NCBI GenBank assembly: GCA_036274695.1
Contig: DASUFF010000003.1
Coordinates: 1-63,025 of the forward strand
Origin: DASUFF01 sp036274695
GTDB lineage: Bacteria > UBA10199 > JACPAL01 > GCA-016699445
Length of the DNA: 63,025 bases
Direction: 5' to 3'
Part shown: piece after piece, positions 42,883-51,925 of the stretch
How the letters are laid out: every line of letters begins with the position of its first letter
How positions within the stretch are numbered: position 1 is the first letter of the stretch
The notes under the pieces: generated by a model
Database searches by the model: none
What the model saw: the letters and a program-made list of their open reading frames with translations, nothing else
Told to the model about the DNA's origin: nothing
Translations under genes and position numbers: made by a program

Positions 42883-43305
42883 TTATTCGACGACCGTGAA
42901 TTCGACGCGGCGGTTATTTTGCCTTCCTTCTTTCGTGGCGTTGGTGGCGACCGGCCGGCTGGAGCCGTATCCGACGACGAACAAGCGATCCGCGTCGATG
43001 CCTTGCGCGACGAGGCGGTCGCAAACGGCCTGGGCCCGTCTCACCGACAAATCGACGGCGTCGGACTTCGATTCGACGGAATCCGTGTGCCCTTCGACGC
43101 GTACCCTATGGATGGCCGGGTTCTCTTTGAGGATGCGGGCGAAGTTGGCGAGTTTTTCGTCGTCGCTGGTCTTCGGTTTTTCGGACCGCGTATCGAAGCC
43201 GATGGTGTCGAACCGGATGCTGAGCGCCCGGGCGGGCAGGGCGGCGAGGAGGGAAAAAGTCGTCAGAAGGGCAAGAATTGCAGGAGTTCGAAAACACATC
43301 TTCAT
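42883..43305 (-). CDS. OmpA-family peptidoglycan-binding protein
   Basis: This 140-aa protein is a signal peptide followed by a single OmpA C-terminal domain: 'VEGHTDSVESKSDAVDLSVR', 'RAQAVCDRLV', 'VVGYGSSRPVATNATKEGRQ', 'NNRRVEF'. The Asp and Arg that bind diaminopimelate are present (TD and NNRR). There is no barrel or lipobox, so it is a soluble periplasmic binder. It lies 44 bases downstream of the YkuD gene on the same strand, a sensible cell-wall pair. Confidence 0.9.
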   Translation of the reverse strand: MKMCFRTPAILALLTTFSLLAALPARALSIRFDTIGFDTRSEKPKTSDDEKLANFARILKENPAIHRVRVEGHTDSVESKSDAVDLSVRRAQAVCDRLVAQGIDADRLFVVGYGSSRPVATNATKEGRQNNRRVEFTVVE

Positions 43306-43349
43306 ATCGCGTGGATTTTAGCACGCCTCGGATGAGGACGAAACATACT

Positions 43350-44009
43350 TCAGAGCGCCGCCAGTTCCTTGCGGATCTTCGAATACAGTTCCTTCGTCCA
43401 CACGGGCTCGGTCTCTACCTTCGGTTCCCGCTTTCGAAAATCCACCGGGCTTAAAATCACCTTCACGTTTTGGAGCTTCGCCAAGGCGGCCATGACGAAG
43501 AGATCCTCCGCGGCCTGGTCGCCCACGGCGAGGCAGCCGATCGAGGCGGCGCCGCCGTGGATGAAGATGTCGCCGCCCAAGTCCGTGCGGCCGTCCTCGA
43601 CGGCGCGGGCCTTGTCGTCGGCGTTGGGATAGTTCACGCGCATGGAAACGTGAAAGAGACTGTCGGGGTTGAAGGCGTCGATGCGATAAATTCCCTCCGG
43701 CACCTGGCCGTCGCCTTGGCGGAGCTTCGGCCCCGATCCGCCGCTGGCGGCCAAGATAGGATAGGAACGGAGGAAGCGCATTCTTCCCTTTGACCCCGCC
43801 GCGTACACCTCCAGGATTTTTTCTTCTTTCAGCCCCACGAAGGTCAGCTTTCGAGGGGGATAGGCGATGCCGGCACCGAGGAAGTAGGGCATGAGGCGCT
43901 TGGAGACCGCAGGCCCGAATTCGCGGACGCGGCCTTCCACGGTGTGGGCGAAGGCCGTGTGGGGAAGCAGGAGAATGAAGGCGAGGAGGGCGGCCGCGCG
44001 GCGTCGCAT
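43350..44009 (-). CDS. L,D-transpeptidase (YkuD/ErfK family)
   Basis: This 219-aa protein has a signal peptide ('AALLAFILLLPHTAFA') and the catalytic motif 'IFIHGGAASIGCLAVGD' (His151, Cys159), plus 'GDGQVPEGIYRI'. It cross-links peptidoglycan 3-3 or attaches proteins to it. Length and motif are standard for the group with an N-terminal linker. Likely co-transcribed with the OmpA-like gene. Confidence 0.92.
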   Translation of the reverse strand: MRRRAAALLAFILLLPHTAFAHTVEGRVREFGPAVSKRLMPYFLGAGIAYPPRKLTFVGLKEEKILEVYAAGSKGRMRFLRSYPILAASGGSGPKLRQGDGQVPEGIYRIDAFNPDSLFHVSMRVNYPNADDKARAVEDGRTDLGGDIFIHGGAASIGCLAVGDQAAEDLFVMAALAKLQNVKVILSPVDFRKREPKVETEPVWTKELYSKIRKELAAL

Positions 44010-44121
44010 CCCTCGAGATTGCCTGCAGCATCGCGGGGCGAATAGGGCGCTCCCTGTAAAAAGAAGGGCAGATTTTTTACGCAGTGTTTACGTTGGCCCC
44101 GCGGAGGCGTAAAACTAGGGC

Positions 44122-44979
44122 ATGCTGATTCCGCGCGAGGAGCTCACCTTCGACTTTAAGGGGGCGACGTTCGACACGTCCAAGCAAACCGAGCGCAAAC
44201 TCCTGGCCTGGGTCTTCGACCAATTCCTCTACGGCGAGGTGACCGGCATTCAATGCGGCTGGTGGCTGTACAAGGCGCCCCACCTCGACGCCGCCGTTTT
44301 TCTGGCGCGCCAGGCGGGCGAGGAATTTTCCCATGTCCGCCGGTTTCTGAAGATCATCTCCCTCCTGGGCGAAAAGCCGGGCAAGGCCCACCCCGCCGTG
44401 CGCTTCCTCTCCACCGGCATGATGGGCCACTCCTGGGGCGAGCACGTCGCCATCGAGATGGCGCTGGGCGAGGGGCTGGTGCTGGGCGTCTTCTACGCGA
44501 TGATCGATACGATTCCGGACCCGGAGATCCGAAGAATCCTATCGACCTCCGTCGTGGAAGAAGAACGCCACGTCGTCTTCGGCGAAAAGGAGACGATGGC
44601 TTGGCTACAAAAGCATCCTTCGTCGCGTTCGCTTCTTTTGGGGCAGGCCTTGATCCAGGCGTTGGGGCTTCGCTTCGTCAAACGGTTCATCATGAAAAAG
44701 CTCGTCCGGGAGGTGGGGGCGGATCATCCGGTGATGAGCCGGTTCGACGCCTTCTATGAACATGCCTTGAGCAACTTCGAAACATGCATCCAGCGCCTGG
44801 GCCTGTCCCAGGTGCCGCCGAGCCGTTTAAGTTTCGTTACGAAGTTCTCCTTGATCGTTCTGCTCCCGTTCCGGGGCTTGTGGGCGCGGTTTCGTTACAA
44901 GACGCCCTTGCTCACGAAATCTTATTTGGAGGATCCGGCCTTATGCGAAAATCAAAACTCACGGCCGTCTTCGTCGTGA
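44122..44979 (+). CDS. Ferritin-like di-iron domain protein
   Basis: This 285-aa protein is a four-helix bundle with two E-x-x-H pairs: Glu39, then 'EEFSH' (Glu68/His71), Glu112, and 'EEERH' (Glu147/His150). That is the full set of ligands for a di-iron site of the ferritin-like superfamily (hydroxylase, desaturase or tRNA-hydroxylase type). The C-terminal region holds a hydrophobic stretch ('FSLIVLLPFRGLW') that could touch the membrane. Substrate unknown. Overlaps the next gene by 37 bases. Confidence 0.72.
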   Translation: MLIPREELTFDFKGATFDTSKQTERKLLAWVFDQFLYGEVTGIQCGWWLYKAPHLDAAVFLARQAGEEFSHVRRFLKIISLLGEKPGKAHPAVRFLSTGMMGHSWGEHVAIEMALGEGLVLGVFYAMIDTIPDPEIRRILSTSVVEEERHVVFGEKETMAWLQKHPSSRSLLLGQALIQALGLRFVKRFIMKKLVREVGADHPVMSRFDAFYEHALSNFETCIQRLGLSQVPPSRLSFVTKFSLIVLLPFRGLWARFRYKTPLLTKSYLEDPALCENQNSRPSSS

Positions 44980-45692
44980 CGGCCGCTCTGGCCGTCGGCG
45001 TCTTCTCGATGACAGTCCCGAGCCTTGCGAAAGACGACGCTCCGGCTTCCTGGTCCTTGATCTACGGCGACCAAAGCGGCAACGGCCTCTCCGTGTGGAA
45101 ACGCGCCGGGGATTCCAAGGCCCTTTACGATTATTCCCCCATCCGCCCCGAGGAAAGTTCGAGCGGCCAGTACAGCGGAGGAGAGGCCAAGTCCGGCTCC
45201 TTGAGCGACAAGGACGCCGCCGAGTTATGGCGCCGTGTCCTACGCCTGGAAGCGGATAAATCCAACCGCAGCCAGGACCGCGCGATGGGCACCGGGGCCT
45301 TCAGCCTGAGGGACACGGACGGCTCGCGCGATTTTATCGTGCAGCAGGGCGCGACGCTGAAGTCGTTCGACGATTTCGCGGACAAACTCGTCGCCACCGC
45401 TACCAATGAGGATATTAAGGACGGCAAGCTCCCGGTCTATCCGATCGCCGTCAAAGATGCGGCCCACAGCGGTGCGACCTCGTTGCCGACGGGCAAGAAT
45501 TTCACGCTGTCCCAATACACCGCCGACGCGCCGGTGGCGGGGGTGGCGCGTTTCTACGAAGCGCGCCTGAAGGGGAGCCGTCGGATCGACAACGCCAACG
45601 GCTCGGTGGTCTTCAAGTCGGACGCGGGGAACGTGACCCTGTTCAAGTCCGGCGAGGGGACGAAGATCATGATGACGCAGGGGCCGCAGTGA
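44943..45692 (+). CDS. Exported protein of unknown function
   Basis: This 249-aa protein starts within the end of the ferritin-like gene, with GGAGG 11 bases upstream, and has a signal peptide ('VFVVTAALAVGVFSMTVPSLA'). The mature protein is rich in Ser/Asp/Lys; the last ~100 residues form repeated beta strands ('VARFYEARLKGSRRI', 'GSVVFKSDAGNVTLFKSGEG'). No family recognised. Co-transcription with neighbours is likely. Confidence 0.65.
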   Translation: MRKSKLTAVFVVTAALAVGVFSMTVPSLAKDDAPASWSLIYGDQSGNGLSVWKRAGDSKALYDYSPIRPEESSSGQYSGGEAKSGSLSDKDAAELWRRVLRLEADKSNRSQDRAMGTGAFSLRDTDGSRDFIVQQGATLKSFDDFADKLVATATNEDIKDGKLPVYPIAVKDAAHSGATSLPTGKNFTLSQYTADAPVAGVARFYEARLKGSRRIDNANGSVVFKSDAGNVTLFKSGEGTKIMMTQGPQ

Positions 45693-45706
45693 TAATAGGA
45701 GAAAAC

Positions 45707-46054
45707 ATGTCTCTCACCATCTACCACAACCCCCGCTGCACCAAATCCCGCGAGACGTTGGAGTTGTTGAAAGGCAAAGGCCTCGAGCCGGACGTGATCG
45801 AATATTTGAAAACGCCGCCGACGGCCGCGGAGCTGGACGCCGTTCTGAAGAAGCTGGGTCTCGAACCCGACGCCATCGTCCGCACAAAAGAAGACGCATA
45901 TGCAACCTCAGGACTGAAAAATCCCAATCTCTCCCGCGCCGAAAAAATAGCCATCCTCGTAAAATTTCCGATTCTCATCGAGCGCCCCATCGTCGTGAAC
46001 GGCGGCAAAGCCGCTCTGGGACGGCCTCCGGAGAAGGTGTTGGAAATTATTTAA
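45707..46054 (+). CDS. arsC: ArsC/Spx-family arsenate reductase-like protein
   Basis: This 115-aa thioredoxin-fold protein has 'IYHNPRCTKSRETLELL' (Cys11), 'EYLKTPPTAAEL', 'KEDAYATSGL' and 'RPIVVNGGKAALGRPPEKVL', typical of glutaredoxin-dependent ArsC and YfgD-type proteins. AGGAG lies upstream of the chosen ATG. No arsenic operon neighbours are present, so it may be a YfgD-like protein rather than a true arsenate reductase. Confidence 0.85.
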   Translation: MSLTIYHNPRCTKSRETLELLKGKGLEPDVIEYLKTPPTAAELDAVLKKLGLEPDAIVRTKEDAYATSGLKNPNLSRAEKIAILVKFPILIERPIVVNGGKAALGRPPEKVLEII

Positions 46055-46220
46055 GAACGAATCCCCGTAAGTGCGTGTAATCACTTCGACGCGCTCCGTC
46101 ATGTCTCGAAATAAACACCGAACCCTTCCGGACCATCTGCCGATAATTCTTGAAAGTCGGTCGTCTTCATGATGACCAATCAAGGTCCCCGGTACCGATC
46201 GAACTTTCAAGGAGGAAGCG

Positions 46221-46682
46221 ATGCAAAAAAAGATCTTAAGCGCGCTGTTAGTGCTTTGCGGAGCGGCGATGTTCTCCTCGACGGCGGCGGCGAAGTCCGA
46301 GCCCGCGGCGATCAGCACCGAAATCAAATCCTACGACGATCAAATGATCCAGGCCGGCGAGATCGCCGAGCTCAACGCCCGCGCGAAGTCCCGCCGCCGT
46401 TGCTGGCGGGCCGTGAAGGACGCGATGATCGCGGCCCAGGTCTTGGACGACCGGCCGACGACGAAGTATGCGAAGCAGGCGGGCGAGGAACTGGAAGAAA
46501 AGTTCGGTTTCAAAAAGATCGATGTCGGCAATCCCTTCGAGGCCCCCATCGGTTCGGTCCTTGTCTACGGAGGCCGCGGCGCCGGACACATCGAGATCCG
46601 CACGGCGGACGGTTTCGTCAGCGACTTCGTATCCGACCACCCTTCGAACCGCCCCTTGATCGGCGTTTACGTCCGCATCTGA
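46221..46682 (+). CDS. Exported NlpC/P60- or CHAP-like cysteine peptidase
   Basis: This 153-aa protein has a signal peptide ('LVLCGAAMFSSTAAA') and a papain-like core with Cys61 ('RRRCWRAVKDAM') and His123 ('GRGAGHIEIRTADG'). Length fits a single catalytic domain. Such enzymes cut peptidoglycan stem peptides. AAGGAGG precedes the start. The 166-base gap upstream (46055-46220) contains no gene; a small inverted match CGGTCGTC/… is weak and no promoter can be called. Confidence 0.65.
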   Translation: MQKKILSALLVLCGAAMFSSTAAAKSEPAAISTEIKSYDDQMIQAGEIAELNARAKSRRRCWRAVKDAMIAAQVLDDRPTTKYAKQAGEELEEKFGFKKIDVGNPFEAPIGSVLVYGGRGAGHIEIRTADGFVSDFVSDHPSNRPLIGVYVRI

Positions 46683-46733
46683 TTCCCAGCTAATGGTTGA
46701 CAATTCGCCAAGGGTCTTGTGCTGTCGGTCCCG

Positions 46734-47933
46734 ATGACCGCAAAGCGCCGTTTTTTCCCCTTCGTCCTTCTGATCGCCCTCCTTTTTCCCGAGATTTCCC
46801 GCGGAGCGACGACCGGGCTTTCCGGTTACGACCTGCGGCTCTTCCGTCCTCCGACCGACGCGAGCGGATTTCTGAATCTTCACGGCTCCAAACCGTTGGG
46901 CCGGTGGAAATTCGCCGTGGGGACGATCTCCGACACGTCGCACGGGATGCTGACGGTCGCGAGCCCCGTGACGGGAAATCCCGTCGAGGTCATCGACGAA
47001 TATTTCACCAATACGATCGTCGGAGCGTTCGGCCTCACCAATTTCCTTCATGCGGGCTTGAGCATTCCCATGACTTATTTCTTGCAGGGAAACCATGTTT
47101 CGAACGGCTCGGATTACGCGGTCGCCACCTTCGGCGACGTCGGTCTCGAGATAAAGGGCACTCTCTTGAAGGACAAAGGGCTCCGGCCCGGAATCGCGCT
47201 GGTCTCCATCACCACATTTCCCAGCGGCAGCACGGAGGACTTCACGGGTTCCTCGAACGTCACCGAAGAGGTGAAGCTGGTGGTCGATAAAAGAATTGGT
47301 CCCGTTTACCTGGCCCTCAACGGCGGCTACCGGATGCTCGAAAGAACGCAGGTGGCCGACTTGGACGTCAACGACATGCTGACCTACGGAGGCGGATTCT
47401 CCTGGGCCCTCCCCTTCGGCAGGTTGGAGCTGATGGCGGAGGTCGACGGCGCCATGGTGGCGGGGAACCGGCAGTCGAGGACCTCTCCGCTCGAATGGCT
47501 GGCCGGCATACGCCAAAAGGCCGTGGAAGGCTTGAGCATTGATTTCGCCGGAGGCACCGGCATCGGAGACGGCGTCGGGGGAGGCGATTTTCGGCTCGTT
47601 GCGGGCATTACTTTCCGAGCCGTGCCGCCGCAGAGCGGAGAGCCGGAAGGCAAACAGGACCTCCTCACCGAAACGATCACGTTCCGAAAAGACGGGAAGA
47701 AGATCGATGAAGCCTCGCGGCCGGCCATGGACCGCATCGAAGGGATGATGAGGAAGGAGGAGAAAAGCGAGGCCATCCTCCGCGGAGATCCCGCCCTGAC
47801 CAAGCTCGTCGCGTACGACCTCCAAGACCGGGGCATCTCCCGAGGACGAACGACCGACTACGAGCCGAAAGAATCTCCGCCCAAGAAGGGCACGGTCGAA
47901 GTCCGCGTCATCCGGGCGCCCCGTTCTTATTAA
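46734..47933 (+). CDS. Outer-membrane beta-barrel protein with degenerate OmpA-like C-terminus
   Basis: This 399-aa protein has a signal peptide ('FFPFVLLIALLFPEISRGA') and many amphipathic strands ('NFLHAGLSIPMTYFLQGNH', 'GPVYLALNGGYRM', 'GRLELMAEVDGAMV'). The end ('ETITFRKDGKKIDEASRPAM…VEVRVIRA') looks like an eroded OmpA domain. Start ATG 46734; a GTG/TTG slightly upstream is possible. It converges on the large kinase gene with six bases between stops. Confidence 0.65.
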   Translation: MTAKRRFFPFVLLIALLFPEISRGATTGLSGYDLRLFRPPTDASGFLNLHGSKPLGRWKFAVGTISDTSHGMLTVASPVTGNPVEVIDEYFTNTIVGAFGLTNFLHAGLSIPMTYFLQGNHVSNGSDYAVATFGDVGLEIKGTLLKDKGLRPGIALVSITTFPSGSTEDFTGSSNVTEEVKLVVDKRIGPVYLALNGGYRMLERTQVADLDVNDMLTYGGGFSWALPFGRLELMAEVDGAMVAGNRQSRTSPLEWLAGIRQKAVEGLSIDFAGGTGIGDGVGGGDFRLVAGITFRAVPPQSGEPEGKQDLLTETITFRKDGKKIDEASRPAMDRIEGMMRKEEKSEAILRGDPALTKLVAYDLQDRGISRGRTTDYEPKESPPKKGTVEVRVIRAPRSY

Positions 47934-47939
47934 GTTAAA

Positions 47940-50900
47940 TCATCGCATCCATTTATACATCGTCGCCGGGCTGACGCCCAACGAGCGTGCGGCCTGGTAG
48001 GGGCTGCCGGAGGCGGTTTCCATCGCTTTCGAAAAAGCCGCCTTCTTGATCTCTTCCAGCGTGGCCGAAGCGGGGAACTCCCACGCCGCCTTCTCGAACT
48101 CGCCGATCCTGTCTTTAATCCGCCCTTCGCGCAAACGCTGATACACCGTCGATGCCGCGCACCCGAGCGCCCCTGCCGCCTTCTTGGCATCGAAGCCGGA
48201 GGCGAGGAGGGCCTTGGCGATAGCGAGGGTTTCGATCTCCTTCCACGTTGACCCCTCTCCACCCGCGGGAGAGGGGCGCGGCGTTTCGCGGGTGAAAACG
48301 GCGGGTGAGGGCGTCCGAAGCCGGCTTATCAAACTCTCCGGCAAATCCCTCAACTTCACCTCGCTCCCGCTCCGGAGCGCCGCGGCGACCCGCATCGCGC
48401 TCTCCAACTCCCGCACGTTGCCGGGCCACGGGTAGTCGATCAGGACTTTCATCAGATCGCGCCCGATCCCTATTTTATCTTTGATCTTTGATCCTTCGTC
48501 CTTGATCGCCTTTTTCAAGAATTCCTGCGCGAGCAGCACGACGTCCTCTTTCCGCTCGCGCAACGGCGGTAGCGCGATCTCGATCTCGCAGACGCGGTAA
48601 TACAAATCCTGCCGGAACCGGCCGGCGGCGACCTCCTCGCGGACCGTTTTGTGCGTGGCGGAGACGAGGCGGAAGTCCACGGGGATCGGCTTCGTGTCGC
48701 CGACGCGGGTGATGACCTTTTCCTGCAGCGCGCGCAGGAGCTTGGCCTGAAGCGCGACATCCAGGTCGCCGATCTCGTCCAAGAACAACGTTCCGCCGCT
48801 TGCCTCTTCCATCAATCCCTTCTTGTCGCGCGCGGCGCCGGTGAAGGCCCCGGCCTTGTAGCCGAAGAGCTCGCTCTCGATTAAGTTGGCGGGGAGGGCG
48901 GCGCAATTGACCGCCACGAAGGGTTTTTGCGCCCTTCGGGAATTGGAATGCAGGGAGCGGGCGATCAGCTCCTTGCCGGTGCCCGATTCGCCCTGGATCA
49001 AGACGGCCAGGTCGGTATCGCTCACGCGTTCGGTCAAACGGAAGGTTTCCAGCATTTCCTTGTTTTGAGTGATCAGCTTCATCCCCGCGAAGCGTTGAGC
49101 GATGGTGGATTCGACGATCTCGTTCCGAATCCCCGCAAGTTCCTCCTGAGCGCGGGAAATTTCCTCGAGCAGCTCGCTGCGAGTCCGTTCCAGAGCGGCC
49201 ATATCTTCCTCCTTTGCCGGACTTCCGACTTCCGCCTTTGGACCTTGGTCTTTGGTCTTTGGACTTTCGAGCCCCGCCGAAAGTTCCAAGCATCTCTTTT
49301 TCTGATCGTCGTCGGACGCCAGCGGCAACAAGTCCCCCAGCAGGTCCTGAAGCTTTTCGGAATCGCCGGCGTCGCGCTCGATCTCGCATTGGGTGAGAAC
49401 CACCCAAAAGCGGAAAGAGGCGAGAGAGGGTTCATCGAAGGCGAGCTTGCGCGCGTCGCGCACGTAGCCGCGCGCCTCCTCGAACTTGCGTTGCCTCCGG
49501 AAAAGGTCGCCCAATTCCTGAAAGGCGCGCGCCTCCAAGTAGCGGGCGTGGACGTTCTTGACCGCAATCTGGCCCAGCAGCTTGAGAGACAGGTTTAAAT
49601 TCTCGTGTGCCGCGTCGAACACCCCGCGCTCGGATTGGATGGAGCCGATGTTCTGCGCGAGCGTGGCGGCGGCCGGATAATCCTTGAGATAGCGAGCCAG
49701 CTCGAGGCCCTTCTCGTAGGAGTCCATGGCCTCGTCCCAACGCTTCTGGAGATGGAAGGTCTTTCCCAGGCCGTTGTAGGCGCGCAACAAGATCTCGAAG
49801 TTCCGCTCGAAGCGCGCGTCTTGGGCGCAACGCTCATAGAAGCCGACGGCCTTCTTTGGGTTGCCGGCCTGGGCCCAGGCCTCCGCCAGATTGTAGAGGC
49901 CCTTGATTCGGCTCGGGGCGTCTCCGATCTTCTCGTAAAACTTTTGGGCCGTCTCCAGGGCGGCGACCGCTTTCTTCGCGTCGCCCTTTAAAAGATAGGC
50001 GTAGCCCAGGTCGTTGTTCAAAACCCGGTTCCTGGCTCCGGGCTCCAGGCTTTGCCAGCGCTTCAGCTGTTCCTCGAAGAGGGCGACCGCTTCGTCGACC
50101 TTGCCCTCCTGGCACAACAGCCACGCGATAAAGTTCTGGATGTGGATCGAGAGGGCCTCGTCCTTGACAGTGCTTTCCTCGAGCAGGGCGAGCGCGCGCT
50201 CGAGGCGATTGCGGGCGTCGGGAAATTTCCCTTCGCGGATGAGGCGCCATCCCTCTTTTTCCAGGATGCGGGCGCGGAGGTGCAGGCGCGAGGGAAGGTC
50301 GTCGGGCGGGACGGCGCGGAGCAACTCCTCCAAATTCGTGTCGGCGGCGGGCTGAAGGGGAAGGGCGTCGATGAGGGCCCCCTCGCGGAAGATGGAGAAA
50401 TTCCAGCGGCCCTGCTCGTCGACCAAACGGTTCTGCGCGGCCAGGGCCTCCAGCACCGAGACCATCAGGCCCAGGTTGCCGCGCGTCTTTTGCCAGAGAC
50501 CGGCGACGAAGGCCTGCGGGATGTCGGCGAATCCGCTCATGCGGATCAAAAAGTCTTTCACTTCGCTTTCGGCGAGGGGCGGGACGAGGACGACGAGGGG
50601 TTCGATCCCCCCCGCCTGGAACGCGGCGACGGCCTTTTCCTCCTCCTCGGGGAGGACGGCGCGGATCGGCTTGTCGAAAGAAATCCCTTTCAGCTGCAGC
50701 TCGTACTTCAAGTCTTGGAGAAGGCGGCTTCGTCCCGATCCGGCCTCGCCGACGACCAAGATCGCACCCTCCCTTCCGGCGCGGACTTTCAGCACCGACG
50801 TCACCAGCTCATCGAGAAGGGCGCGGCGCTCCACCCACCGGTCGGGGCGCCACGGCTTCGCCGTTTCTTTTCCCGAACGCGGCTTGGCCAGGTCGATCGC

Positions 50901-51731
50901 TTCCAGAAGGGCGGCCGCGCTCCGGTAGCGGCGCTGAGGATTTTTCGCGAGCAGGGTTTCGAGGATTTCATTGAAGTAGGCCGGGGCCTGGGGGTTGAGC
51001 AGCGTCGCCTTGGGCGCGGTGACCTTCAAATGCGCGTCGTAGGTGGCCTGGACCGATTCCTGGCGGAACGGGTTCTCGCCGGTGAAGAGCTCGTAGAAGA
51101 CGACGCCCAAGGAGTAGAGGTCGGTGCGTTCGGTTATCATAGGGGCTCGCGTCGCCCCCTCCGTCGGCCAAGCCGCCGGAGCCTCCCCCTCAATGGGTTC
51201 TTTCATGATCTGCTCGGGCGCCATCGTGGCGGGGGTGCCGGCGGCGACGGGAAAGCGCGGGTCGGCGAGTCCTAAGTCGATCAGTTTCACCGTCGGGCCC
51301 TGGGCGGTTTCGACCACGTAGATGTTGCCGGCCTTGAGATCGCCATGGAGGAGGTTGGCGCGGTGGATGGCCTGGAGTCCCCGGGCCGCCTGCACGAAGA
51401 GATCCTCGATGACGGCCATCGGGGCCTTTTTGGCAAAGTCGCGGATCGTCTTTCCCTCCAGCAGCTCCTCGGTGAAGTAGAAGCGGCCAGAGGCGTCATC
51501 GAACCCGAAGTCGTGGATGGCGACGACGTTCGGATGTCGGAGGTCTTTTAAGAACCCGAACTCGAATTTAAAGGAACGAACGACCTCGTCCTGCACCCGG
51601 GGATCGGGAAAGGGTTTGAGGAGCTTGAGGGCGACCTCGCGTCCCTCCGACCGGACGCGAAAGACCTCGCCGGTCATCCCTTCCCCAAGCTTCCCGACAA
51701 CCTGGTACCGCCCACCGATCGTCCGCGCCAT
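47940..51731 (-). CDS. Ser/Thr kinase-ATPase-TPR-sigma-54 activator fusion
   Basis: This 1263-aa protein joins four systems. Residues ~8-275: protein kinase with 'VALKLLKP' (Lys36), 'HGDLKAGN' (Asp131) and 'IDLGLAD' (Asp152). About 300-470: STAND/AAA-type ATPase with 'VVGEAGSGRSRLL'. About 490-820: TPR repeats ('LGYAYLLKGDAKKAVAALE', 'LGKTFHLQKRWDEAMDSYEK'). About 895-1120: sigma-54 activator with Walker A 'GESGTGKE' (914-921), 'GAFTGA' (961-966) and 'LFLDEIGD'. The end holds two Fis-type helix-turn-helices ('KKAAGALGCAASTVYQRL' and 'YQAARSLGVSPATMYKWM'). The catalytic loop has HGD in place of HRD. It faces a sigma-54 promoter across the gap at 51732-51925 and is the obvious activator for it. 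Confidence 0.9.
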   Translation of the reverse strand: MARTIGGRYQVVGKLGEGMTGEVFRVRSEGREVALKLLKPFPDPRVQDEVVRSFKFEFGFLKDLRHPNVVAIHDFGFDDASGRFYFTEELLEGKTIRDFAKKAPMAVIEDLFVQAARGLQAIHRANLLHGDLKAGNIYVVETAQGPTVKLIDLGLADPRFPVAAGTPATMAPEQIMKEPIEGEAPAAWPTEGATRAPMITERTDLYSLGVVFYELFTGENPFRQESVQATYDAHLKVTAPKATLLNPQAPAYFNEILETLLAKNPQRRYRSAAALLEAIDLAKPRSGKETAKPWRPDRWVERRALLDELVTSVLKVRAGREGAILVVGEAGSGRSRLLQDLKYELQLKGISFDKPIRAVLPEEEEKAVAAFQAGGIEPLVVLVPPLAESEVKDFLIRMSGFADIPQAFVAGLWQKTRGNLGLMVSVLEALAAQNRLVDEQGRWNFSIFREGALIDALPLQPAADTNLEELLRAVPPDDLPSRLHLRARILEKEGWRLIREGKFPDARNRLERALALLEESTVKDEALSIHIQNFIAWLLCQEGKVDEAVALFEEQLKRWQSLEPGARNRVLNNDLGYAYLLKGDAKKAVAALETAQKFYEKIGDAPSRIKGLYNLAEAWAQAGNPKKAVGFYERCAQDARFERNFEILLRAYNGLGKTFHLQKRWDEAMDSYEKGLELARYLKDYPAAATLAQNIGSIQSERGVFDAAHENLNLSLKLLGQIAVKNVHARYLEARAFQELGDLFRRQRKFEEARGYVRDARKLAFDEPSLASFRFWVVLTQCEIERDAGDSEKLQDLLGDLLPLASDDDQKKRCLELSAGLESPKTKDQGPKAEVGSPAKEEDMAALERTRSELLEEISRAQEELAGIRNEIVESTIAQRFAGMKLITQNKEMLETFRLTERVSDTDLAVLIQGESGTGKELIARSLHSNSRRAQKPFVAVNCAALPANLIESELFGYKAGAFTGAARDKKGLMEEASGGTLFLDEIGDLDVALQAKLLRALQEKVITRVGDTKPIPVDFRLVSATHKTVREEVAAGRFRQDLYYRVCEIEIALPPLRERKEDVVLLAQEFLKKAIKDEGSKIKDKIGIGRDLMKVLIDYPWPGNVRELESAMRVAAALRSGSEVKLRDLPESLISRLRTPSPAVFTRETPRPSPAGGEGSTWKEIETLAIAKALLASGFDAKKAAGALGCAASTVYQRLREGRIKDRIGEFEKAAWEFPASATLEEIKKAAFSKAMETASGSPYQAARSLGVSPATMYKWMR

Positions 51732-51746
51732 TATCTGAGGTTATCT

Positions 51747-51790
51747 ATTTTTCATAATATCGTAAACTAAATATTATTTTATGAAAAATA
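51747..51790. promoter_or_regulatory. AT-rich inverted repeat, candidate activator-binding site
   Basis: ATTTTTCAT (51747-51755) is the exact complement of ATGAAAAAT (51781-51789), with further partial symmetry (ATAATAT/ATATTAT) inside. The stretch is far richer in A/T than its surroundings and lies ~73-116 bases upstream of the sigma-54 promoter, the normal place for an enhancer. Two TTATCT copies (51731-51736, 51741-51746) sit beside the kinase start codon. Confidence 0.45.
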
Positions 51791-51859
51791 TATGCATTAA
51801 ATTCATATTTTGATCTTTGGACTTTTGACTTCTGCTTTATTTTCAGCAGCTTAGATTCT

Positions 51860-51877
51860 TGGCATCTTCCCTGCATT
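51860..51877 (+). promoter_or_regulatory. Sigma-54 (-24/-12) promoter
   Basis: TTGGCATCTTCCCTGCAT contains GG (51862-51863) and GC (51874-51875) exactly ten bases apart, matching the TGGCAY-N5-TTGCW consensus with one change (CTGCA). It lies ~50 bases upstream of the GEVED lipoprotein start at 51926. Confidence 0.72.
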
Positions 51878-51925
51878 CCCCTCCTCTTCATCAACCCACA
51901 ACCATCAACCCCCAAGGAGGGCCCC

